From positions 17,707,330 through 17,771,329 of the forward strand of contig CM039508.1 of the NCBI GenBank assembly GCA_022432975.1: a stretch of DNA of 64,000 nt, given 5' to 3'. The stretch's first letter is position 1. Every line of letters starts with the position of its first letter. The position numbers were made by a program, and so were the translations under genes. This document shows positions 1-11,681 of the stretch, piece by piece. Origin of the DNA: Begonia masoniana. Lineage: Eukaryota > Streptophyta > Magnoliopsida > Cucurbitales > Begoniaceae. The notes under the pieces are model-generated. The model saw only the letters and a program-made list of their open reading frames with translations, was not told the origin of the DNA and made no database searches.

Positions 1-93
1 GGCGACTGGGCGCCGTGGGGGATCGCTGCATGGCGACTGGGCGCCGTGGGGGATCGCTGCATGGCGACTGGGCGCCGTGCTGGTCGCTGCAGG
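1..93. repeat. 31-bp tandem repeat, about 3 copies
   Basis: The unit starts GGCGACTGGGCGCCGTG and ends GATCGCTGCAT. Two copies are identical and the third differs in its second half. The array is open at the window edge, so the copy number is a minimum. It is inside the LTR at 1-477. Confidence 0.85.
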
Positions 94-477
94 CAGCAAC
101 AGATCGCTGCATTATGCAGCGATCAGGCGCTGCATAATGCAGCGATCGTGCGCTGCATTATGCAGCGCACTCGGCGACCGAGCGCTGCATATAGCAGCGC
201 CCGGTCGCTGCATCTTTTCGAGGGCAGAGTTCCAATTCTGCCCTCCCTCTTTTCTGATCTGTTTTAATGTTTTTAATTAATGTTTTTAAGTTTTTTTTTT
301 AATTGTTTTATAGTTTGTTTTAAATGCTTTTAAGGTTCAAATTTAATTCCGATTTCAGTTCTGTTTTCAACTTCAGTTTTTATTCCACACAAAGTTTTAT
401 TTAAAGCATAGAAAAGTAAAAAGTATAAAATGAAAAATTTATTACGGAAATACGGGTACGGAATTAGGGGTGTTACA
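1..477 (+). mobile_element. 3' part of an LTR, cut by the window edge
   Basis: The segment ends in GGGTGTTACA, the terminus shared by the other Ty3/gypsy LTRs in the window, and directly abuts a broken pol reading frame at 479. No primer-binding site follows, so it is the end of a solo LTR or of a 3' LTR. GC-rich GCGATC/GCTGCAT hairpin-like repeats fill 1-220, followed by AT-rich sequence. The Tk3 LTR has similar GC-rich palindromes near its 3' end, which supports plus orientation. The left end and any target duplication lie outside the window. Confidence 0.7.
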
Positions 478-478
478 C

Positions 479-850
479 AAGGTCTACAAGCTTGAGCTTC
501 TAGGAGAATATGGAGTTTCAGCCATTTTCAATGTTAAAGATCTCTCTCCATACCTTGGAGAGGATGATGTAGAAATTGAAATATTTTCAGATTTTAGGTC
601 AATTCCTTAATCACCCGAGGAGGATGATGTTCCACAATGACCTATCACTAGATCACGAGCCAAGCAGCTCACTAACCATTTTATTTCTCTTTATTTTGCA
701 GAGCATAAGCTCTATGAAAGCTTTGAGGAAACACCTAGTGCCATTGATAAGGAAGCACCAAAGTATATGGTTACTAGGGAACTTAACTTGGAAGCCGAGA
801 CATGTGATACCTCAATTGCATGAATTTCCTCTAGTTGAAAGTTAGAAAGC
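479..850 (+). pseudogene. Ty3/gypsy pol C-terminal remnant
   Basis: The frame starting at 479 reads the end of a Ty3/gypsy integrase: a KVYKLEL strand, then FNVKDLSPYL and an acidic stretch, with a stop at 608-610. Past that stop the reading continues in another frame through EEDDV, a TRSRAKQL motif and an AEHKLYE region. This is the usual order at the 3' end of gypsy polyproteins of the kind whose gag appears at 60.9 kb. There is no start and only the last part of integrase is present. The 89-residue frame at 576-845 runs through the same relic out of register and is not a separate gene. Confidence 0.7.
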
Positions 851-1060
851 TACTAAGATGAAGAAGGCTCTAACGCTTTTTCTCCATGATTATTCATTAC
901 TTCTTCTACAACTTATTTAAAGTGTTATCTATTCATGTTTTATTGTGTTTGATTTCAAACAAACATTGTTAAGTTTTGTTTTACTCAGCTATTTACATTT
1001 AGTCGAGTATGTGTTGATTTTATTTTTTTGTAATGTTTTGATTAGACCATGGGTTATAAC
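851..1060. other. AT-rich gap, nothing recognised
   Basis: Probably the 3' untranslated or flanking part of the gypsy remnant. I see no motif, repeat or supported reading frame. Confidence 0.4.
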
Positions 1061-1270
1061 CCTAATTTTAAAGGGGTTATTGATGCACCACAAGACGGTC
1101 TATGCAAATAATACACCAAAACAGAATAACATAAAGGGTCGGTACTCTTGGATCAATCTAAAGAGTACCCCAAAATTCCAGTGTATTCGTTCTTCGAGAA
1201 AACAGAGTCTAATGCTCGAAAATTGAATTAAACTTACTTGGTGTAAGATCAATAAACTAACCTGTGAAAC

Positions 1271-1552
1271 TTACTCAAACAAGGACGATGGAATGAACTG
1301 GCTGAGATGGGGACCGATGCTGGTCCGGAAGGCAACGTTGGCACCTTCGGACAATGAGCTCCCCGAAAATGAAGAGTGCTCCAGCAAAGACGTCCGGTTT
1401 TCCACCCTTTTACTGTATTTCCAACCTAGAAAGGCCGGAGAAGAGTATGTTGAATAAGAGCTACCAAGTAACCTGGAACTTAGCAGACAACGAATGGAAC
1501 CCAGCTCGGATATGATGCATCGAGAAGAAACCACGAGAAACTTGAAGAACAC
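1271..1552 (-). other. Unrecognised 93-codon minus-strand frame in a transcribed-looking leader
   Basis: This minus-strand frame starts about 70 bases downstream of a strong TATA box (minus strand, 1622-1631). The product is serine-rich with no domain I recognise. The position (TATA, then a CT-rich leader, with a tandem array upstream) resembles the R/U5 part of an LTR more than a host gene. I did not find LTR ends, so the element type is open. Coding status is doubtful. Confidence 0.2.
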
Positions 1553-1621
1553 TTTGATTTTGGAAGATAAACTTCACTATACTTCCATTCATCAAAAATT
1601 CCTTTAGAATGCCACAAAACA

Positions 1622-1631
1622 CCATTTTATA
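1622..1631 (-). promoter_or_regulatory. TATA box, minus strand
   Basis: The minus strand reads CTATAAAATGG, a near-ideal plant TATA box. A leader and a 93-codon frame lie downstream on that strand, and the 30-bp array begins about 305 bp upstream. Confidence 0.5.
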
Positions 1632-1936
1632 GCCTCTGAAGATCGGAGGCTTCTGAAGAAAAATAGAGAAAAAAATTGTCGTTGAAGGTTGACTAGCCGT
1701 TAACTATCCGTTGGAGTAGCCGTTGGGCATCGGCTCCCCAACCACACGCGTGTGCAATTACAGTGTCAGATCAGTGCGTGCCATTACTTGAACATCCCTT
1801 CGTGCATGCCTAAGTGTCTTCGTGCATGCTAATATGCCTTTGTGCACGCCAATCGGATACCCTGGTTCCCACCCGCGTGCTAACCAGCGAATGATCCTCC
1901 GTGAGCTCTCATCAATGAGTGCTGCTCGTTTGTTCG

Positions 1937-3474
1937 CATGGCTGTTGCTGCGCACGAATGATGCTGCATGGCTGTTGCTGCGCACGAATGATGCTGCATG
2001 GCTGTTGCTGCGCACGAATGATGCTGCATGGCTGTTGCTGCGCACGAATGATGCTGCATGGCTGTTGCTGCGCACGAATGATGCTGCATGGCTGTTGCTG
2101 CGCACGAATGATGCTGCATGGCTGTTGCTGCGCACGAATGATGCTGCATGGCTGTTGCTGCGCACGAATGATGCTGCATGGCTGTTGCTGCGCACGAATG
2201 ATGCTGCATGGCTGTTGCTGCGCACGAATGATGCTGCATGGCTGTTGCTGCGCACGAATGATGCTGCATGGCTGTTGCTGCGCACGAATGATGCTGCATG
2301 GCTGTTGCTGCGCACGAATGATGCTGCATGGCTGTTGCTGCGCACGAATGATGCTGCATGGCTGTTGCTGCGCACGAATGATGCTGCATGGCTGTTGCTG
2401 CGCACGAATGATGCTGCATGGCTGTTGCTGCGCACGAATGATGCTGCATGGCTGTTGCTGCGCACGAATGATGCTGCATGGCTGTTGCTGCGCACGAATG
2501 ATGCTGCATGGCTGTTGCTGCGCACGAATGATGCTGCATGGCTGTTGCTGCGCACGAATGATGCTGCATGGCTGTTGCTGCGCACGAATGATGCTGCATG
2601 GCTGTTGCTGCGCACGAATGATGCTGCATGGCTGTTGCTGCGCACGAATGATGCTGCATGGCTGTTGCTGCGCACGAATGATGCTGCATGGCTGTTGCTG
2701 CGCACGAATGATGCTGCATGGCTGTTGCTGCGCACGAATGATGCTGCATGGCTGTTGCTGCGCACGAATGATGCTGCATGGCTGTTGCTGCGCACGAATG
2801 ATGCTGCATGGCTGTTGCTGCGCACGAATGATGCTGCATGGCTGTTGCTGCGCACGAATGATGCTGCATGGCTGTTGCTGCGCACGAATGATGCTGCATG
2901 GCTGTTGCTGCGCACGAATGATGCTGCATGGCTGTTGCTGCGCACGAATGATGCTGCATGGCTGTTGCTGCGCACGAATGATGCTGCATGGCTGTTGCTG
3001 CGCACGAATGATGCTGCATGGCTGTTGCTGCGCACGAATGATGCTGCATGGCTGTTGCTGCGCACGAATGATGCTGCATGGCTGTTGCTGCGCACGAATG
3101 ATGCTGCATGGCTGTTGCTGCGCACGAATGATGCTGCATGGCTGTTGCTGCGCACGAATGATGCTGCATGGCTGTTGCTGCGCACGAATGATGCTGCATG
3201 GCTGTTGCTGCGCACGAATGATGCTGCATGGCTGTTGCTGCGCACGAATGATGCTGCATGGCTGTTGCTGCGCACGAATGATGCTGCATGGCTGTTGCTG
3301 CGCACGAATGATGCTGCATGGCTGTTGCTGCGCACGAATGATGCTGCATGGCTGTTGCTGCGCACGAATGATGCTGCATGGCTGTTGCTGCGCACGAATG
3401 ATGCTGCATGGCTGTTGCTGCGCACGAATGATGCTATGCTGCATGGCTGTTGCTGCGCACGAATGATGCTGCAT
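1937..3474. repeat. 30-bp tandem array, 51 copies
   Basis: The unit contains GCATGGCTGTTGCTG followed by CGCACGAATGATGCT. I count 51 occurrences of GCTGTTGCTG at 30-bp steps, nearly all identical, with one 5-bp insertion near 3434 in the last copies. The period is a multiple of three and the unit has no stop in several frames, so long frames of 509-594 codons run through it on both strands. These are by-products of the repeat, not genes. Short relatives of the unit (CGTGCATGC, GTGCACGC) flank the array and may be its seed. Confidence 0.98.
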
Positions 3475-4543
3475 AGCTGTGTGCACGCTCCTGCCTTCGG
3501 TCACGTCTTCCCTTACGTGCCCCAAAACCCGATCATCGATCTATCCTATAAACTAACCACACTTGTATGCTATATGGCACAAGGCAACTCTTTGCCCCAA
3601 AATTAAATAACGAAGAAAGACCAATGTTTTGCCTTATAAAAAGAATAACAAATGGGAAATGCTTGGTTACGATGAATTTGTTGTAAGGAAGACAAATTCT
3701 CTCTTAAACATGAAGCTATCAAAAAGGTCTTCTCCTGTAAAACTAACAAACTTGTTATATACAAGATTAGTCGGGTAACGTACCTTTGTTGGAGAGCGAG
3801 TCATAGGCCTCTGAGGCATATCAGTTATTTAAGTTCCTTTTTAGGGCTGCGTTCCTTAGTGAACTTGAAGACATTTTTTAAATATTTTATAGGATATTTT
3901 TTCCTCTTAATTGCACTTTTCTCTTTGGTAGTCGCTAGCAGATTATGAGTGTGAGTGTGAGTGTGAGTGTGTGAAGTTGAATCCAATCTTCGTGAATGTG
4001 GTTAGATTTTCTTATTGCTAAAATCTTCTCATCTTCATTCTATTGGGGTTGAACAAGAATGTATAAACTCTCAAAAACTACAATAGGTGCCATTGAAGTT
4101 GATAGCCATCATTAGGTGGCCATTTAGACTACCTTCCATTCCTACGATCATATCTTCTTCATCCTAGAAATTTTTGTCACGAAATTTGGAGGCGACGTCC
4201 CCACTTATAGAGCTATCCAAAATTTGACCGAGTTATCATCTTCCCTAATGAGGTCTTGTTTTCAGCCAAGTGGTGTGATATGATTCTCTAACAACCCTCA
4301 CCATTTTCATTATATGTCTCGATTTCTAGAGCTTTTGGCTGAGATATTTGGAGGTTGTTGTCCATACGTATAAAGGTTGATGTTGTCAAAAAGTTCACTT
4401 GAAGACATTCCCAATTGACAAAGTTATTGCTTCCTCAAGTCAACTCCCAAAATTTTCCTAGAATTTGAGTTTTCCTTGGAGTTGCCATCTTTCCATTTTG
4501 GTGGTGTGTCATTCCTCTTAGCAATGAAGCACATATTTGTCCC
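3475..4543. other. Non-coding AT-rich stretch with a GTGTGA microsatellite
   Basis: No gene is recognisable. A (GTGTGA)n microsatellite lies at about 3946-3974. TATAAAAAG at about 3634 on the plus strand is TATA-like but has no supported downstream frame. The CT- and GT-rich text at 4100-4450 looks like decayed transposon sequence. Confidence 0.4.
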
Positions 4544-4973
4544 CTATTCATCCTCAGATGATGAATCTTCATCACTATCGTTGCATCTAACCTTCATTGT
4601 TTTCTTCCTGAAAGCCTTTAGTGCCTTCTTGGCTTGTAGGTAGTTAAATTTGTAGTGTCTAGGGTTACCACACTCAAAGCAAGTGACCCTTTTGCTTTTG
4701 AGGTCAATCCCCTTTTGTAACCTTATTTCTTTGCCACTTTTTTCTATTGAAAGAATTTGCAAAAGCACCTGGTAATTAAGGTTATCTCCTCATAATCTTT
4801 CTATTTTTGGACTCAATTTGAGTGCTCGATGAGGCCTTGAAAGCTATGTCTTTCTTCATTGAGATCTCCTTCTCCTTTTGATTTTCTTTAATTAATATTA
4901 AACATACTTGTTTTATCTTAAGAGATCCAACGAGTTTTACCTTACTTAATATTAAACACACTTGTTTTGACAA
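4544..4973 (-). pseudogene. Ty1/copia-type gag remnant with zinc knuckle
   Basis: Read on the minus strand, two frames offset by a frameshift (4973-4782, then 4768-4544) resemble the C-terminal part of a Ty1/copia Gag. In order there is a lysine/glutamate-rich stretch, a basic RKIMRR region, a CCHC-like knuckle beginning CFECGNPRHYK with its last cysteine replaced, a lysine-rich KKALKAF block and an acidic tail DSDEDSSSEDE. In the family the knuckle binds RNA during particle assembly. The missing cysteine, the frameshift and the lack of any pol sequence mark it as dead. Confidence 0.6.
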
Positions 4974-5674
4974 TGAACGTAATTATTTGTTATATAATTC
5001 TAAGTTATTAATAATTATCAAGTATATTGTTGTTTGAATGTTTTTTTGTTTACATGTTGAAATTATATTCACCTTGAAAATACTATTGAAAGTGAGTATT
5101 TGGATGTACTAATCCGTTTATTGAGTCTATTTAGCAAATGATGAAATTATGATGAAGAATTCATTCGAAAAACATTCAAATGTTGAAGGTCTATTTGTGC
5201 GTTCACCTTGAGAAGAAGGCCAGATGCCCAGTCTTGAGTAATGTGCTAAAATGAAGATTCATGGATACTCGATCCTAAGAGCATTTTGGTCACAAGTTCC
5301 CGTAAGGAACACCTTTTGCTATTAGCAAAAGCCCAATCCTGAGGTAGTATTATTCAAAGCGTAATTTATGGATAGCTAGAGATAGATGTAGACACCTAGA
5401 AGAGTCAAGTAGAAACAATATAATTCCTTTTTGAGAATTTCACTCCTTAAAGCGAAAGTTTTCAAAGATTCAGGAAAAATGAACACGCTGCAGATGACGC
5501 GATTCAATGAATTATGAGTTGAATTTGGACAGTGAGAAATAAGCCCTCAAAAGTTCAGGTCAAAACTCCAAATGGAAAGAAACTTATGCACTATTAAACA
5601 CAAGTGTGTCAGAATTGCACAAAAAATCACAGATTCTAAAGGAAACTTCTACTACGATAAAATGGCTCCAACTA
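4974..5674. other. AT-rich gap, nothing recognised
   Basis: I see no domain, splice pattern or repeat I can support. It may be internal sequence of the decayed minus-strand element whose LTR copy begins at 5675. Confidence 0.35.
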
Positions 5675-6238
5675 TGACGTGCTACAAAATAGGGGTGGAA
5701 GTTGACACAAAAAAAGCTGTATTCTCGGCTATGCACTGTTTTGGCCGAGAAGAGCAGCGAATTCCAACAAGCACAACTCGTTGAATCCTTGGACTTTGGG
5801 GCTGACATTTGGAGCATCTCTTTCTCATGATGTTGTAGAAGTTTCCTCCAAATTTGATGGCAAAATGATGCATAGAGTAAAATTTGTGGTGGAAATGGTG
5901 AAGGGTACTGGGAACCCAGAACTCTAATATGGCTGAGAAAATGGGTAAACTTTGGAGAGGTATAGCTCTTTTTTTTGAAGCCAAATGGATGTGATTTTTG
6001 GAAAGAAAGAAGTTGTATGTGTGAGGATAGTTATCTCCAAACATGGAGAACTGAATTGTTGTGGATGAAAAGATATGGTCACGGGAGTGCAGGTTGGTCT
6101 ATAGATGCTACGGCTGCACCTCCTTGGTGTTGTGCAGCTTTATTAGATGAATGCCTCCAACTTGCTTTTTGTGAGTTGTCTATACCTTTGTTGGGTGTTA
6201 AACCTCTATGGGGAGAGGAAGAGAAAGGATATAGTAGT
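5675..6238 (-). repeat. Dispersed LTR-like repeat, copy 1
   Basis: This stretch is clearly similar to 55353-55780 and 57057-57640: all begin TGACGTGCTAC and share the motifs TTCTCG.CTATGCACT, GAAGAGCAGC and GTATGTGTG.GGATA. At 57 kb the repeat end is followed on the minus strand by a primer-binding site, so it is the 3' end of a minus-strand LTR. Here no primer-binding site follows. The copy is split by the solo LTR at 6239-8621 and resumes after it for a short distance. Confidence 0.6.
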
Positions 6239-7188
6239 TGTAACGACCCTTAAACGTACCCTTAAACGTACCCTTTATTTTCCCGTATAAAATTTTTTTG
6301 TTCACCCTTAATATACGAGTGTAAATAAAACTTTTGAAATTCAGTGTTGAAATCGGAAATTTAAAACTATGTTTGTAAACTATTTAAATTAACTGAAAAC
6401 AATTAATTAAAAAAAATTATTAAAAACAATTTAAATAAATTTTTTAACTTTAAAACCACATTCGAGGGACAAAAGGGACTTTGTCCCTCAAATGTGTGTG
6501 GCGATCAATCGCCCAAGATGTGGCGATTGATCGCCACAGGCAATCACAACCAGGCGATAAGTCGCCTGGTTGATCGCCTTGGGCGTTTCTACCGCCAGCC
6601 AGCAATCGCCACTTTTACATGGCGATTGCTGCACCCAGGCGATTACTTGCCACCTTCTCTGGATTTCTCCAGAGAATAGTGAACTCCCTTGGCAATTAAT
6701 CCCCTCCTTCAGGCGATTATTCGCCATCGCCTCTGGATTTTTAATTCTAGAGGCTGCTTCTCTTTATCCCTTCACATTCATACCCTGCACACACACCCTT
6801 ATTTTTACACACAACACATTCTCCTCATCTTTCTTCAACACATACCATTACAATTTCACAAAACACACTTCTATACAATAACACTATTTCGCACATACGT
6901 TTCACACGCTATCGATCACCTATTCACCAACTCAAAACACAATTTAAAACGTAACCAATTTCATGAAAACGAACCGCATGGTTCCGTTTAAAAGTTTAAC
7001 ATTCCCACTGTTTGAAAAACATTGAAAACATAACAAAATACTACCCAGATCCAGACATCCTAAAACATCGACTATACATTTCTTTTTATCTATCAAATCC
7101 CAAAACATTTACCTATGCACGTCCCCACGGGTCAAAATCACGCTCCGACTGCCAGCGCACTCCCACGGGTCATCCTCCTTCAACGTGC

Positions 7189-7235
7189 TTATACTTCAGG
7201 CGGAGGGACGTCTTCCTCACCTGTCTCAAAGTCAC
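7189..7235 (-). other. Candidate LTR exon 3 with 14-residue acidic end, TAA stop
   Basis: After TATGGTGTAG on the minus strand, 47 nt read GT plus 14 codons (DFETGEEDVPPPEV) and TAA. Length and stop position match those of most LTRs in the window. Confidence 0.5.
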
Positions 7236-7785
7236 CTACACCATAGAATTAAACACGTGAGCTAGAGGCTCAGTAAATCTAAGTGAATGCAAATGTATGC
7301 TATGCTATGCTCTTTCAAACTATGCGTTCTTTTCACTTCTTTTCTTTTCTTTGTTTAGGTTTCTATGGGTCACCCAAAGCTTCACTCTCGTTAGATAGGA
7401 GCGGCACATCCCGCGATTGGATAGCCCCTCGGATCTAGCTGGGGGGAAAGCATGCTTCCTCTGACAGCCATGCCTGAACCACCGCACCCGGCGTGACTAT
7501 CTCTGCATTCATTTACGTTCTTTGTTTACCTTTTTCCATGTAAAAATGCTTTGAAATTCATTTTGCATGCGTGCTTAGAAAACCATGCATGGACATGCTC
7601 GATGCAATAACAATAACAAAACAATGAACATAAAGCATTAAAAATCAACAAATACTAACATTCTATAACTTAAAGTAACCTAACTACCCATCCTAATCAC
7701 CCAAACACACATATCTCCAATCTCCTCGATCGACTCAATTAATACGGTGTAGGCCAAGACGGCCAAACAAGTCACAGAGACTTAC

Positions 7786-7831
7786 CTCGCGTCCGTTGTA
7801 TACCGAGCTTCGTCCACAAATGCTTGTTCAC
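7786..7831 (-). other. Candidate LTR exon 2 (46 nt)
   Basis: On the minus strand it is preceded by TTATAG (3' splice site) and followed by GTAAGTCTC (5' splice site). In the frame that enters exon 3 it reads LWTKLGIQRTRG across the junction, closely matching WTELELQRTRG from the LTR at 16765. Confidence 0.5.
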
Positions 7832-8372
7832 CTATAACATTTCACAATATACGACATTAAATCAAGTCTAAATCACCAAACTCCAAAAATTGCTAACTCA
7901 TAACTAAAGAAAAATCTCCTAAACTCTATTTTAGTTCGTTGAGGCATTACGTCGAACAATTCGCGCTCGGCATACCAAAAACTCCATTAATGGGGGTTTT
8001 CAAGCTCTAACTCGACCAAATCTCAAATACCCTTCAACAAACCGACGAACTAAGCTCCAATGATTATCAATACGTCTATTAGAGGCATAACTCAGCTCAA
8101 CCTATCAATTTCAAACATCGATGTACGTTTTCGACAAAAACCCTAACGAAGCCTAATCGTTTTAAACCTTAGAAATCAATACCTAACGTTCCAAAAGTGT
8201 CGATTCGTACCTAGAGTCGAGGAAGGAGAAGGAAACGTGAAATGATCGTTGTGATCGGAGAGAGCTCCGTCGTCGGAAGGGAGAGAGCTGCGTGAGGAGA
8301 GGGAAGTCGTCGCGCGAAGGAGAGGGAGAGAAGAAAGTTGCGTTGAAGTGTTGGAGAAAAGTGATTTTTGCC

Positions 8373-8381
8373 TATTTTATA
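8373..8381 (-). promoter_or_regulatory. TATA box of the minus-strand solo LTR
   Basis: The minus strand reads TATAAAATA about 240 bp from the LTR start at 8621 and upstream of the first splice-donor-like site (donor GT at 8210-8209). Confidence 0.5.
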
Positions 8382-8689
8382 ACTTTGGCTTGGCAAATGA
8401 CTAAATTTTCCTTTCATTTGTTTTCAATTTCTTCCTCCAATTGTCTCGTTATATAACTAACGATTTGATTTTCCAAAATTCTCATATTTCACAATAAATT
8501 CCAATTTATTATTACAGCTTCGTTAAAACTTTCCGTTCGTAAAACGGACTTAACTTGATGTACTTACAAAAACGCCGATAATATTAGAATAATATTAAAT
8601 CCCGTAAAGCCGGGTGTTACAGTAGTAATGGTTTCCACCTACACTGACAAAGAGAGAAACCAAAAACACACTCACTAAATTCGGATATT

Positions 8690-11008
8690 ACTCACCGAAA
8701 TGGGGCTGCCACTTGAAGAGAGTTTCAAGTTTGAAGATTGTAACTTCAACAATGTTTTCTTTGCATTCAAAAACTAGGTTTACAACAACTCATAAGGTGG
8801 TATATATACTACTCTTAGAGGAGATTAGTGTTACAATACTAAAAGAAGCTTTTACAAAAAAAGGTAATCCTAAAGTAAGCCAAAAAGGGTGCTCGGCTTA
8901 ATGAGGAAGGCCTAGTACCTTTTTGTCATCCCATGTCATTGACTTTTCCGAACCCTAAAATTTATCGTTCATAGTATCTATTACATCAATACCATAAGTT
9001 AAATATTACTTTAGAGCTTCACAAAAATATGCTTTAATTCCACTTGCTTTGAACTTTATAAATTGGTTATAATCCATGTGCTTCCAAGAGTGATGCATCA
9101 ATGGTTGATAGATTGACTTTGGATTCGTGATAGGTAATCTAGGATCAAATTCTTTGGCTTCTTTTGATGCATTTTGAGCTAATATCTATCTTCATGATCT
9201 CAAGTAAAGAATTACCAAAGATGATAAGAATGTTGTTGGATGATGGAAAGAAATTGTGTCAGCCTTTTGTGTCAATGATCCCATGAATCGACTCCTCTTT
9301 GTCTAGTGAAATGATGTTCTTCTCTAAGAAATCTAAGAAAGAGAAACTTATAACATGAGTAAAGAAGTTAGAATAAGAGTTGGCTCGGAATCTTGTTAGG
9401 GGATTCTGTGGCACATCAAGCTATTGGCACGAGTTTCGAACTACAACAGAACCTCTTAATGAAGAATGAACTCTTCAAATTTCATAATAAAATTTGCACG
9501 GGAGATAAAATTGAGAATGAACAAGGGCAAGCTGGTTGGATTGATGCCAATACACCCTTCCACTTCCATGGGTACTCGCAAATGAAGAATGCAGCACTCC
9601 AACTTGATGATATGTGGGATTCTTCAACTCCACAAAAAATCATCACCTCTAAAAAGTGATGGGAGATGAATTATAAGACACTTTACCCAGCTCTCACGGA
9701 TAAACAAATTAACCAAGTATAAGAGACACAATCGGCCACAAAATTTGAGATAAATGTGGGGAATTTGCAAGAGAGCAAATATGTTTATTTTTTGAAACTC
9801 AAAGATGCATTATTTGTCATTGAATGGGGTCTAAATACTCTACAATGAGCATTAGAACCCTTAATAAAAAAACCAAATAGGGACCTGAGAAACGATCTTT
9901 ATTGAAGAGGCTACTACTCTAGAAGATCAGCAGTCTAGCCCAATTGTTTCCCTTCCAGTTAGTTGCTTTCTCAGATTTTGAATCCCTCTTTCAAGTATAA
10001 CCTAAAGTCGAGTAGTTTTCTTTTTTAAATAAAATTAGACATAAATACTATTAAAACTCTTGATCCATGCTCGATTTAATTTCCTCCATGCACGTCTTTA
10101 TAGTCCTTCATGCAAATCATCTATTTGCATCACACCTTTCATGTTACTCCTTCAATTGTATGTTGTCTTCATCTCCACATTTAAGTGTACAGATTACTAT
10201 TATAGTAAGTGTTTTGGGTTTCCTTCACCTAATGTTGATGGGAGTCCTTCTAATGTCTTGAATACCTTTCCCTCTTGAGTCTTTGGGTGCAACAATGGTC
10301 CAATGGATTATTCAAGGCCCTCCTTTGAGTGGATTTGGGCTTTTCAAACTTGGGTAATAGAAAAAGTAAGTAGAATTGAATTTCTTTCTTTTGAGCCTAT
10401 TTGAAATAGCAAATAATGTCCAATTTTTATGAGTCGCCTCATTTTGGAAAGTTTGAGATGTAACCAACATTCTTTACGAAGATTATTTTTTTTATGTACA
10501 ATCGGAATAATTGTCGAATATGCCAAATTATTTTTTTATGTACAATCAGAATAATTGTCGACTATGCCAAATATTCCACGGAGGTCAAGTTGAAAGAAAT
10601 TTTGAAATACTTCATATATTTCCAAACTTGAGTTTGGATTTCCACTTATGCTTTATCCTTAATAAATCTAGAATATATGTAGAAGTTGACTGTATGTGAA
10701 TAATTTGGTTGCATTTTCCTCAATGATCACTTAGAAAATGAACACTAGATATATTGTAGAAAATATTCATTGTTGATGGTGAGTTTAAGGATCCTGTAGC
10801 ACATCATTCTCCTGGGGTTGAAGAGGATTTGATCATAAATCCAAGGCTCTTTTCGATTCGAATTCTTCATGACATCCTTGAACGATCCACCCCAACTAAG
10901 ATAGGCTTTTTTCTTCTAATTGTTTGGGATAGTTCCAAAACAATTTTATAATCAATTCAAACCAAACAACAATTACATACGAGCTCTGAAGTATAAATCG
11001 ATTTTAGC
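8690..11008. other. Gap of AT-rich, transposon-derived-looking sequence
   Basis: No gene is recognised. An 88-codon frame at 9393-9659 (plus; contains KNELFKFHNKICTGDK) and an open stretch near 10770-10950 (contains VDGEFKDPVAHHSPGVEED) have no domain I can name and may be exon relics or chance. A 41/42-bp imperfect tandem duplication (TTTATGTACAATC..AATAATTGTCGA) occupies about 10489-10571. Confidence 0.35.
9393..9659 (+). other. Unrecognised 88-codon frame
   Basis: It begins with TTG or internally with ATG and contains no known motif. The composition (rich in N, K, Q, H) is not obviously that of a shadow frame. There are no flanking promoter or splice signals I can defend. It could be a relic of an exon or of a transposon gag. 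Confidence 0.15.
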
Positions 11009-11637
11009 CCATTTGTAACACCCGATTTTACGGTGTTTTGTAATTGCACAATATAATGACATTTTTGTAAATATTGTGAATCTATTACGTTTAACGAGCG
11101 AGGAGTCTTATTGGAGAAACCATACTAAGTTCAACCAAACAAGCAATCGGATGGAGGGGCAAATTAGGAAATAAATGGGGGTAGTTGGGAGCACCAAGTG
11201 AGAGTGTGACAAGTGTCAAAACTTGTGGGAGAAGCTTGGTAAAGGCAACACCTTCCTTTTCCCTCCCTTACGAGAAATCACATTCACTTTCACTCTTTCT
11301 CTCCTTTAACTTTCACAGCCATGAAAATTCTCTCCACCCCTACGCTTATTCACAATTCAACGGCTCTTCCTCCAATCGATCAATTTCGTTCACGATTCAT
11401 TCCTAAATCGCGACCCTAGGTAAGGTTTTAATGTTCTGGATTGTTAGCCTTCAATTTTAGAGTTGTTATTCAAATAGGGTTTCGTTGGAAATTGCTGAGT
11501 GAAGTTAGAAATTGTTAGTTATTGGAATGTTGAATGATAATAAGGCATTTATGATTATGAAGGATAGTTAAGTGGAATTAATGGAGTCCGATTGGGTTAG
11601 ACTCGGTACTAATGCCGTGTGTTATGAATTGGCTTAG

Positions 11638-11681
11638 GTGAACAAGCTCACAGATAGTGCTTGGTGTGCTGAGGACTTAAG
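11638..11681 (+). other. Candidate LTR exon 2 (44 nt), Tk1 5' copy
   Basis: Flanked by GGCTTAG and GTAAGTTCTCG. In the exon-3 frame the last codon before the junction is TAA, where related LTRs have CGA; the 3' LTR copy has TGA. This fits decay of CGA through TGA. Confidence 0.5.

Larger units (their letters stand above)
6239..8621 (-). mobile_element. Solo LTR, Tk3-like, minus strand, TSD GTAGT
   Basis: The element starts TGTAACGACCC and ends GGGTGTTACA, with GTAGT directly repeated at 6234-6238 and 8622-8626. There is no internal region, so it is a solo LTR of 2383 bp left by LTR-LTR recombination. Orientation comes from matches to the plus-strand LTRs when reverse-complemented: exon-2 module at 7831-7786, exon-3 module at 7235-7189, and TATAAAATA at 8381-8373. 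Hairpin-forming GGCGAT..ATCGCC repeats fill about 6490-6750, near its 3' end. The closest relative in the window is the truncated LTR at 16765. Confidence 0.93.

Noticed and set aside
1758..3606. Long frames of 509-594 codons on both strands (repeats such as MQHHSCAATA and RTNDAAWLLL)
   Set aside because: They exist only because a stop-free 30-bp unit is repeated 51 times; multiple frames are open at once and nothing else supports a protein.
5572..6253. Frames of 70-120 codons on both strands
   Set aside because: The same sequence occurs at 55.4 and 57.1 kb with different breaks; it is a dispersed LTR-like repeat.
10344..10699. Short frames near 10.3-10.7 kb
   Set aside because: They run through an AT-rich 41/42-bp tandem duplication and share no recognisable motif.
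11185..11406. 73-codon frame in Tk1 exon 1 (MGAPSESVTSVKTCGRS) as the start of the micropeptide
   Set aside because: In the 3' LTR copy (27409) the frame ends at TAG at the splice site, and neither phase joins exon 2 to give the acidic exon-3 frame.
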